Positions 1-10,400 of a DNA stretch of 12,657 bases are shown here, one piece after another. Source of the DNA: Baffinella frigidus (taxonomy: Eukaryota > Cryptophyceae > Cryptomonadales > Baffinellaceae); contig MU646365.1 in assembly GCA_026770585.1 (NCBI GenBank), positions 299,087-311,743 on the forward strand, in the 5' to 3' direction. Position numbers and translations under genes: made by a program. How positions within the stretch are numbered: the stretch's first letter is position 1; each line of letters begins with the position of its first letter. The notes below the pieces were generated by a model. That model searched no databases and was not told the DNA's origin. It saw only the letters and a list, made by a program, of their open reading frames with translations.

Positions 1-99
1 GTTTGGGGTTTGGGGGGTGGAGTTTGGGGTTTGGGGTTTGGGGCTTGGAATTTGGGTTTTGGGGTTTGGGGTTTCGGATTTCGGGTTTCGGGTTTCGGG
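1..99 (+). repeat. TTTGGGG/TTTCGGG telomere-like array
   Basis: Heptamer array, mostly TTTGGGG, drifting to TTTCGGG at its right end. It is G-rich on plus. It lies 3' of the last exon read and continues past the window edge. Positions 100-214 are unique sequence with no recognised feature and no clear poly(A) signal. Confidence 0.85.
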
Positions 100-214
100 A
101 GTACCGTCTTCGTGCCGTGCTTTCCCGTCCCCTGCGTTCCCTGGACCTTTCCGTGGGGCACCGCAGCTGCCTGCTTCCCCAAACCGCCCTTCGGGCCTTT
201 CGGATCCTGCCAAA

Positions 215-286
215 TCAAGCATGAGGCTTCAGCCATTTCCCACCCGGGCCGGTTCGAAATCGAACCGAATGGCTCCCAAAGCCCGC
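215..286 (-). CDS. Exon 18: possible terminal exon with stop
   Basis: A good acceptor (TTTTTGGCTTTCAG) is followed in phase 0 by AGFGSHSVRFRTGPGGKWLK, PHA and TGA. There is no family match. A different minus frame stays open from about 472 to the window edge without a stop (it includes GGLWEPFGSISNRPGW), so the gene could instead continue to the left. This is the weakest exon of the model. Confidence 0.33.
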   Translation of the reverse strand, partial: AGFGSHSVRFRTGPGGKWLKPHA

Positions 287-1435
287 CTGAAAGCCAAAAA
301 GCTAAAATCGATATTTGTTCCACTTGAGAGGGCTGTGAAGATCCCATGGACCCCTGCTTGTCCATGTCCGTACGGTAGGGCTTCTGAATTACGTTGAGAT
401 GGACTGTTCCCTTGTCGCTCGGTTGCGGTCCGGCGTCTCGTGTAAAGCAACTTCTACAAACTGCTACAAACTGCTACGTGTAAAGCGACTCCTCCAAACT
501 ACAAAGATGGTGTCAATCTTTCGAAACCTGCTACACCCTCATCCCAACCCATCTCATCGTTTCAGCCCTACACCCTGCACCCTACCCCCAAACACCCCCC
601 GAGGGACCCTGCAACCAAACCCCCAAACCGAAACCCCCAAGCCCTAAATCGGAATTTCTGAGACCGAGGATTTCTGTGCCCCTAAACCCTAAACTTCAAA
701 CCCTCAATCTCCTCCATCTCCTCTTCGAACGACTCTTCGTAGATCTTGCCCCCCGCGGCAAAGTGCGTGAACAGCTGCCGAATCGACACCCTCAACACTG
801 AACCCTGAACCCACAATCCTATAGCCCGACCCCCGCACCAGAACCCCCAAACCATAAACCGAAAGCCCCAAACCATAAACCGAAAACCCCACACCATAAA
901 CCATAAACCATAAACCCCAAACCCCAAACCGAAACCCCCAAACCATACGATCGAAAAACCCAAGCCCTAAACCATAATTTCTCCAAAGCTCACACCCGCG
1001 CCAGGGCACAAGTTCCTTTTTCACACACACTCGTTCGCAAATCCTGGTACAAATTATTTAAAAAAAACATTATACCCGCGGCAAAGAGCTCCAATTCCCA
1101 TCACTTTTGGCGTGTTTCTCGGGTAGAATCAACTTTACACGAACGAAATATCATTTTGCTACACGATCTCGAAAATTGGGCTTCTGACCTGGCGCGGCTC
1201 CTCCATCTCCTCTTCGAAGGAGTCTTCGTCGAGCATGCCCCCCGCGGCAAAGTGCGTGAACAGCTGCCGGATCGGCGCCAGCGGGTCCTAGTGCGGTTTA
1301 GGATTTAGGGTTTACGGTTTACGGTTTACGGTTTAGGGTTGAGGGTTGAGGGTCAGGTTAGGGTTGAGGGTTGAGGGTTTGGGGTTAAGAGGATGAGGGT
1401 TTGAAGTTGAGGGTTGATTGATGAGGGTTGAGGGC

Positions 1436-1474
<39 letters not shown>

Positions 1475-4400
1475 GGTTAAGAGTTAAGAATTGAGGGGTT
1501 TGGGTTGTTAGGGAATGAACAGCTGCCGAATCAGCACGAGCGAATCCTGCCCACGTGTGTCAGGTTAGGGTGCGGGACGCAGGGTTTGGGGTTAGGGAAT
1601 TTGGGCCCCCAGACTGGAGGAATCCGGGTGGATAATCGCAGCATTTGGAATGAAAGGAACTCTCCTACCGAAATTCGAATAATCAAGAACGGTCCTCTTC
1701 TAAGTGAATTTTCTATTTAGAGTTGCAAGAAGGGCGCTCAGACTGGGCGCACCTCATCCTCCTCCCCCGGAGTCTCAGCGTTGGGAGCAGCGCCAGTCCC
1801 CGGCGGGCCCCAGATCTTGATTTTCTCGTCCGTGCCTGATGTCGAGCCCTCCACTTAGCAGGAACCGGTGACTTTGAGAGATAGGTCCAAAGTCGATTCT
1901 CACCCGGGAAACACGTCAAAAGTCAGCAGCTTGTAAAGTAATCCCTCCTGGAAATCAGGGCGGCCCCCAGATCTTGATTTTCTCATTCGTGCCTGATGTG
2001 GAACATTTCTTCAAAAATTCTGATTTTCTTCTCATTTTTCGAAATTCGTTTTTGAAAAATTCGCCAGACCCGACAGAGGGTAAAACCGTGGTATCGTACA
2101 CACTTCTCAACGAAATGACCGCCAGGCCCGCAACATACACTACGCCAGATCACAAGTGGGAATTTCAGAACGCGACGTTTCGTTTCGCGGTACTGAATGA
2201 GAGTGCGTGACCCTGTGAAACGCAACTGTTTGTCCTTCCCACGTCCGAGACAGGTTTATAAAATAATCTTTTTTTTTCAGGCTCAAGGGGTTGAGAAGGG
2301 TACCAGCGGAGGCGAGAAAGGGCTCAGAGCCAGCGACGGAAAACGCGACCGCCCAAACTTCGCCTGCAAGGGCAGGGTTCAGGGTTTGGGGTTCAGGTTT
2401 GAGGGTTTTGGGTTCAGGTTTGAGGGTTTAGGGTTTAGGGTTCAGAGTTTGGGGTTTAGGTCTTAGGGTTTAGGTTTTAGGGACCGCCCCAGGGTTTAGG
2501 GTTCAAGGATCTCCCTAGGTTTTAGGGTTTAGGGTTCTCCCTAGAGATAAGAGGGTTTGGGGCATTCTCTAGGGTTTAGGGCGTAGGGCTTTCTATTTTC
2601 TAGGGCGTAGGGATTAGGTCACCGAGATGGGCGAGGGTCCGCATGTCCTTGGGTTTCTTCTGTGGCGGGCCGTGATGCTCCTCCTGAAACACGCGCCGGT
2701 TCACGTTACACGCCCACAACACCCGCACCGGTTCGCGATAATGGCCGCAGAACACGCACCGTTTCGCGTTGATTACCGCGAAACACGCATCGTTTCGCGT
2801 TAATGACCGTAAAACCCGCACCGTTTCGCGTTACTGGTACAAACGAGGGTCCGCATATCCTCGGGTTTCTTCTGTGACGGGCCGTGATGCTCCTCCTAGG
2901 TTATGGTGTATGGTTTAGGGTTCAGGGGTTGGGGTTTGGGATCGAGGATGAGGGTTGAGGGGTTGGGGATCGGTGGTTGGGGTTCGGGGTTTAGGGGTTG
3001 TGGTATATGATTCAGTGACTAGGGTGCAGGGTTCAGGGAATCGGGAATAGGATGTTAACGTTAAGGGGTCCGGGTGTAGGGTATAGGATGTTGGGTTTGG
3101 GGTTTGAGATTTTGGGGTCCTGGTGTAGGGTACAGGGTATAGGGTACAGGGTGTAGGGTGCATGGGTGTGGAGCGTAGGGTGCAAGGTGTCAGGTGTCGG
3201 GTGTAGGGTGTAGAATGTAGAGTACCGGATGTAAGGTGTAGGGTGTAGGGCCCTGGGTGTAGGGTGCAGGGGTCTAGGTTTAGGGGTCCATGTGTATGAT
3301 ACAGGATACAGGGCGTACGGTATAGGGCTTGCCAATCGAACGAAAAAGGTACAGGGTGCAGGGGTTGAGGTTTGGAGTGAAACCGGCTTTTCGAAGAGCT
3401 TGAGCAGGTCGGCGTTCTTGGCGCGTGTCTGGCATCATGTCCACGTATAGTGTACAGGGTGTGGGGCACAGGGTGTGTCGAACACTCACCCGGGTGTAGG
3501 GTGTAGGGTGTAGGGTGTAGGGTGTAGGGTGTAGGGTGTAGGGTGTAGGGTGTAGGGTGTAGGGTGTAGGATGCAGGGTACAGGGTCAAACCGGCTTTTC
3601 GAAGAGCTTGAGGAGGTCGGTGTTCTTGCTCTGGCGCGGGTCTGGCATCCTGTCCACCAGAATCTGCGGGAAAAAAACTCAAGTTTTACTAGCAGTTTTA
3701 CTTTTGTTAGACGTTTTCCTTGTTTTACTAGCAGTTGTAAAATTAGTACAACGACTTTATTTTTTATTTTATTTGCCGTTTTAGTAAAAAATAAGAGCCG
3801 ATTTCGGAGAGGTTGAGGAGGTCGGCGTTCTGATTCTTGCGCGGGTCTGTAAACCCTAAACCCTGGCATCCTTTCCACCAGAATCTAGCACACAAACCCG
3901 GCGTGGGAACGATCAACCAACCCGACTGAGGCAGAGCTAGTAACTTTGTAACGGCCGGCTTCGTTTGCAGAGTCTGGTGCAACTGCCAGAGCTATCCGAG
4001 TGCGACTTGATCACGGTAGTTCCAGGGATGAACAAACCTAAACGTGTTTAGGTTTGGCCGCGGCTTAACCACACAGCGGGCTACGAAGGCATTTTCGGCC
4101 CATTGCGGGCCGACTTTCCGTTACCTTATCTGTAGGAACCCCCCTATATCCCTACGGGTGGCCTACTGTAGGGTCGTATATCTTAACTCTTATGGGCCGC
4201 TGTGTGGTTGAAACAACTATGTTACGGGAAAAACTCAAAATATAAAACAGTTCTACGGGGGGGGTGGGGGTTGGGGGTTTAGGGTTTAGGATTTTGAGGT
4301 TTAGGGGTTAGGATTTATGGGGTTAGGGTTGGGGTTGGGGTTTAGGGATTGGAGTTTAGAATTAGGGTTTAAGGTTTAGGGTTTCGGGTTTAGGGTTTTG

Positions 4401-7400
4401 GGTTTTGGGTTTAGGGGTAGGGGTTGAGGGTTGAGGGGTTGGGGTTTAGAGTCTCGCAACCTGTCCGCATGCCCAGACTGAAGTCTCGCGCACGTCGGAT
4501 TTGTCCGTCTGGTTTGGGTTTAGGGTTTAGAGTTTGGGGCATAGGGTTCAGAGATTCGGGTGTCGGGTTGCAGGTTTCGGGTTTGCCTCTGTGTTGATGG
4601 TTGATGGTTGATGGTTGATGGGTTGATGATCTATTATTTATGATTCATGGGTTGATAGTTCATGGTTTATGGTGTAGAGGCTAGAGGCTAGGGTTTGGGG
4701 GTTTGGGTTTGGGGATCCGGATTTGCCTCTGGGGCCCATATCCGGATGGATCCGTCGCGACACCCCGCAGCGATCATTGTCGCCTGGTCCAGGGTTTAGA
4801 GTTTAGTATTTCATATCCGGATTAGCCTCCATTTCGGGTTTAGGGTTTCTGGTGTTCACCTGGTGCGTGGGCGCCCGTCGGGTTTCGGGTTTCGGATACA
4901 GGTTTTCGGGCTTCGGGTTTGGGGTGTTGAAATTTTAAGCCCTAGACCCTAAGGTTAACCTGGTGCGTAGGCGTCATCGCCACACAATACAACGTATCCT
5001 TCATCCCCGTGAGTGTCTTCGTACATCTCCAGTCCTCCGGGTTTCGGGTTTCGAGTCTCAGGTCTCGTGTCTCGTGTTTCGGGTTTCGTGTCTCGGTTTT
5101 CAGGTTTCGGGTCCCTGGTGAAACCCAAATCCGCCACGGAGAAAACATATGAAAACAACATCTGCTTGTAACGAATCACGTAAACGCTTCCAAGTGACCT
5201 GGTGCGTAGGCGTCATCGCCTCACAATACAACGTATCCTTCATCCCTGTGAGTGTCCTCGTACATCTCCGGGTTTCGGGTCTCGGGTCTCGGGTATCGTG
5301 TTTCGTGTTTCGGGGTTCGAGTCTCGGGTCTCAGGGTTCGGGGGCTGACCTGGTGCGTAGGCGTCATCGCCACACAGTAGAGGGTGTCCTTCATCCCCGT
5401 GAGGGTCTTGGTGCACCGCCAATCCTCCTTGCTGTGCCCTCCCCCTGGGCCTGCAGTTAGGGTTGAGAGTTTAGGGTCTAGGTTCTAGGGTGTAGGGTGT
5501 AGGGTGTAGGGTGTAGGGTGTAGGGTGTAGGGTTTAGGGTTTATGGGGTAGGGGCAGGCATGCAAGAGGGGGGGGGGGTTGGGGGCGTGGAGTTGGGGTT
5601 TGGGGTTCCTGGGAGGTATGAGAGGGAGGGGTAGTACTTTTGGCGTTTTCCTGAGGTGGCTCCACTTCCCAGATCCTGCCCCCAGAAAACGGTTGTTCAG
5701 ATGCCCGAGCAAGCCACACAGAGGGTCACGAAGGGATTTTCGGGCGCTGAGAGCCCGAGTTTCCGTTGCCTTATCCGTAGGAACCCCCCTATGTCCCTAC
5801 GGGTTGCCTACCGTAGGGTCCTAGGTCTTATCGCTTAGGGGTTATTCGAAATCCCTTTGAAGGCCGATGTGTGGTACCCGAGGAAGCGACGCCGCCACGC
5901 AAGATTCCACGACTTAGCCCCGGACCACAATAGATTCTATTTCGCAAGGCGTCCATCTAAAGGATATCTTGCATCAAAAAAGGAATTTTGAACCCCTAAT
6001 GGTGAGTTCAATATCAAAAAAGGATCCGAGCCTCACACAAGTCTGAGATAAATGTATTGAACGCCGCGAAGAGTCTGAGAACAAATCGGAGCATTTCCGG
6101 AGAGTGGGGCTCGGCACCTGACGGTGCGGTCCGCGGAGGTAGTGAGCATCACGCTCTGGTTCGGGTGCGACACGATCCCTGTCCAAGAGCATACGTGTAG
6201 GTGTTATGGTTTCGGGTGCAGGGTTCAGAGTTTAGGGTTTGGGGTTGTCGGAGATTTGCTTAGGTTTTTAGGATTTAAGGTCGACCCGTGTCCCTTCCGG
6301 AAGCGTCTCGAACCGTCTAGAAGCGTATGGAGGCGTCCAGAAGCGTCTAGATTTGTCGAAAAAGTTCGGGGGACCGTGTCGGGCTCTGGTTTTCATAGGC
6401 TAACGTCCTGAAAACCGGGCAGTTAGGCCTACGGTACTGCCTAGGATAGGCCGTAGGGCCCCTAGGACCTAATGTTTCACAGGACCCCCCCTAGGCCCCT
6501 ACGGCCTGCAGTAGGCAATACCGTAGGCTTAACTACCCGGTTTTCAGGACGTTACCCCATTAGTTTGGGCGCGGCACGATCCCTGCCTGGGAGGCGCACC
6601 ACGATGAGGGTAGCGTTTAGGGTTCAGGGTTCAGGGTTTAGGGTTTAGGGTTTAGGGTGTAGGGTTTCGAGTTTCGAGTTTCGGGTTTCGGGTTTAGGGT
6701 TCAGGGTTCAGGGTTTAGAGTTTGGGGTTTAGGGTTTAGGGTTTTGGGTTTCGGGTTTCGGGTTTCGGGCGCGTACCAGTGATCCCACCGCCGTGCCGAT
6801 GCAGAGAGGTTATCAGTACCTGCGGAAGATTTGAGAGTGAGAGTGTGGGGTTTACTGCACCGGTTTGAGGGTGGGAGAAGAACGGAATGGACCACTTTGA
6901 GAGAGAGAGAGAGAAGGATGCGATGTGAGTCATTTTTCAGTACACAATTAGTGCGTTACCTCCGGATTTCGGGGGTCTTGCAAACACTTGAGAACAGTTA
7001 GTTGAAAAACATCCGTTTTTTCATATAGGGGGGGTCAATATTACCCCCCCACTTCTGAGACAATCCTGAGATCCCCCTCCACTATTGGGACTCCGAGTCT
7101 GGCCAATATATGGCTAGTTACGTGACCAACCAACGAAAGTTACTACACAAATTCCCACTTTTAAAAGCACATTGGTTTTAAATAGGCCCCTCTAGCATTC
7201 TCGTGTGGTAGTCCCCCGTGTGGATTGTGGACTCCACAACCGAGACAAATCGCAGGATGGCCCAAGCCGGGTCTCTGATCTCCACGTGAGTTTCAGGCAA
7301 TCACTTTACATTTTTTGCCAAAGTTTGGGGGGGGGCATCGCTGTACAATAGAGGCTTAGTTTCGGGGGTGCGCTGCCTCACATTTTGAGCATGAGTTTCG

Positions 7401-10400
7401 GGGGTGCACCGCTCTGCATTTGACCCTAACCACTTGAGGCTAGAAATGGGACTATTTTAAATGTGGGGTTGTTGAATTTAGTACCAGTTGCAGGCAGGCT
7501 TGGTCACGTTCCCGGGGGAATTCCCCCAGGAACGTGACCAAACACCCTCATTTGTGTGAAAATTACTACACACCTATTTTTCGCTTGAAAAATAATCCCT
7601 TTTTGAAAATAAACACATTTCTAGCCTCGAGTGGAAGTTTCGGGGGTGCACCACTTTAAATTATATTTGAATTTGAGCCTGAAATTCGGGGGTGCGCCGC
7701 TTTACACGTGATCCTGTCTCGCGGCGAGCTACGAAGGGAGCCCGAGTTTCCGTTACCGTATCCGTATGAACCCCCCTATGTCCCTACGGGTTGCCTACCG
7801 TAGGGTCCTAGGTCTTATCGTTTAGGGGTTATTCAGGATCCCTTCGAAGTCCGCTGTGTGGTTTCGGGGGTGCCACTCGAGGCTAGAAATGGGACCATTT
7901 TAAAACAGAGCTTCTTTTACAAGTGAAGGGGGGAAAAGAAATGTGTAGTAATTTTCATACAAATGGGGGCATTTGGTCACGTAGCTCAAGTTATAACTTG
8001 AGCTATGTGACCAAGCATACCCGTGACAGGTACTAAATTTAACAACCCCATATTTAAAATACCCCCTCTTCCAGCCTCGAGTGGTGTACCGATTTGCACG
8101 TGAGCCTGTCGATCGCGGCGAGTGGCGACCCGCTCTCAAACGCCTTTGCCAACTTGAACCTGTACAAGTGGCCGGAGATGACTTTCGGGGGGTGGCCGAA
8201 CTGGTCAAACTGCTTCGCTTCGGAGAGGTGGAGGTGGGAATCCTTGTCGAGAAGGTGTTGCAAACGTTCTAAGGCATTTGTTTTACTCGCGTTTATCATC
8301 CTTCAAACCGGCCAGTTTTGAAGAGTCGAGCAAGCCACTTTCGAGGAGGTGTTGAGCATTTTTCAAGCATTCTTCGTTTCCGCATTTTTCGTCCTTCAAA
8401 CAGGTTCGAAGGTTTGGTGCACAAACCGGAGAATTCAGCGGAGGGGCGACTCTTGACTAATTGTTTATTTCCCTGGTACGAACCCCTCCCGGTTTAGTGA
8501 ACCTCCCGGTACAAAACCTCTCTGGTTTAGTCAACTGCGTCGCAGAGGTTTTCCGCCACGAGGTACCCTCCCAGAAGAAGAGGCTTTTATTGAACTTATG
8601 ACGTCGGACCATAAACCGAAGGCGTCCTGAGAGGGCTCGAACTAAGTGCTTCTTAGACTCTACGTTAATAAATGTACAAACGGACCTACCTGGGCGTCAA
8701 ATTTTACTCGCTTCGCGACTCTGCAGTCCATCACTAACTCGTATTCCCCTTAACCCTGTTGATGGTCAAATTTTGACGATCAAATTGACGGTCAAAATTC
8801 CTAACGCCTAACGCCTAACACCTAACGTCTGACGCCTAACGCCTAAACCCCCAACCCCTAACCCCTCTACCCTCAACCCCTGAAACCCAAAACACTATCG
8901 CCTGAACCTTAATTAAGCCCCGAACCCTGAACCGGATGGGGGAGATACTTATCGAGGAGAGTTTCGCCCTCCTTGACTTTGGAGCCGGCCACTTTTGAGG
9001 ATGTGCTGAGGAACTGGAGGATTTGGGGGACGGGCAGCGATACGATGTCTGCGCACGAAGGGTGATTAGATGGACGAAGGGGGGTAGGTGGACGATGTCT
9101 GAGCACGAGGGGAGATTAGATGGACGAAGGGGGGTAGGTGGACGAAGAAAAAGAGGTGGACGAAGGTAAAACGTGGACGGAGGATTTGGGGGACGGGCAG
9201 CGATACGATGTCTGCGCACGAAGAGAGATTAGATGGACGGAGAGCAATAGGTGGACGAAAGGAGATAGATCGACGATTGCGTACGAAGAGAATTAGATGG
9301 ACGGAGAAGAATAGGTGGATGATGTCTGCGCACGAAGAGAGATTAGATGGACGAAGAGGAATAGGTGGACTATGTCTGGGTATGGAGGGAGTTAGATGGC
9401 TGGAGGGAAATAGGTGGACAAAGAGAAATAGGTGGACGCAGAGAAAAAGGTGAAAGTTCGTTCGGGTTCGTTCGGTCGAAAAGAGTGCACTGATCTATCC
9501 ATTGTGGCGTAGGGTTCAGGTTGAATTGAGTAGGTTTAGGGTTCAGGGTTCGGGGTTCAGGGTTCAGGGATTAGGGATGGGGGTTTAGGATTTGGTCTAG
9601 AGTTTACGGTTCAGGGTTCAGGGTTTCAGGTTTCCAGTTTCGGGTTTCGGTCGACAGGTTTCGGGTTTCGGGCTTCGGGCTTCGGGTTTCGGGCTTCATG
9701 TTTCGGGGTTTACGGTGCAGGGTGAAGAGTTAAGGGTTTTACGGTTTAGGGTTTAGAATTTAGGGTGTAGGTCAACCCCTCGCGGTGGGGAAGAACCTCG
9801 CGGTGGGAAATCGAGGAGTTCCGTAGCAACCCAGAGGTTGCAAAGATTCTTGACGTGCTTTCGGCTTTCGGCTTTCGGCTTTCGGGTTCCGGCTTTCGGT
9901 TTTCGGTTTTCGGGTTTCGGCTTTGGGTTTCTAGCTCTGCCTGAGTAAACCTGGGCTCGCCATGCACACCGAGCGGGAAACTCTGTGCACAAGGGCAACT
10001 CAACTGAAGTTATGCTGGGAAGCGCCCAGATTTACTCGGGCAGAGTTGGGATTAGGGTACCTCGCGGCGGGAAATCGAGGAGTTCTGTATCGACCCAGAG
10101 GTTTCGGAGGTTCTTGACGTACGCTAGCTCTGTCGGGAGGTGCGATATCGGATTCTCTTGCAGCGAGAGCAGCGAGAGGCACCTGCGGGTTGCGGTTTCA
10201 TGTTGAGTGTTGCATTCAGGGGTTCGGGTTTGGGGATCAGGATTCGATATCGGGTTCTCTTGCGGGGAGAGCAGGCTCAGGCACCTGGCGTTAAATTTAG
10301 GGAATAAGGTTTAAGGTCTGGGGTTTCGGGGTTAGGGTTCAGGCGCCTTGGGGTTTTGTGTTTCAGGGGTTAGGGCTGAATCTAAAGATTAGGTTTTAGG

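Noticed and set aside
3-397. Plus-strand frames rich in GFGVWGLGF
   Set aside because: Direct translation of TTTGGGG repeats; the non-repetitive part has no support on plus.
2262-2285. Plus-strand polypyrimidine tract and acceptor (T9CAG)
   Set aside because: No plus-strand exon or phase partner was found on either side.
2915-3682. The longest open frame (255 codons, minus), rich in YTLHPTP repeats
   Set aside because: A heptanucleotide array without stop words gives a seven-residue repeat in all frames. The frame crosses exon 14 and its echo in the wrong phase.
6899-6914. (GA)n microsatellite
   Set aside because: Short and ordinary; noted only as local simple sequence.
8054-8299. A single 81-codon open frame starting at Met (MINASKTNALERLQ...)
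   Set aside because: Only its 8209-8090 part fits the splice chain; the upstream part is a tandemly duplicated intron end.
9031-9450. CRISPR-like array
   Set aside because: The units are diverged and contiguous, with no unique spacers of fixed length, and the context is eukaryotic. It is a minisatellite.
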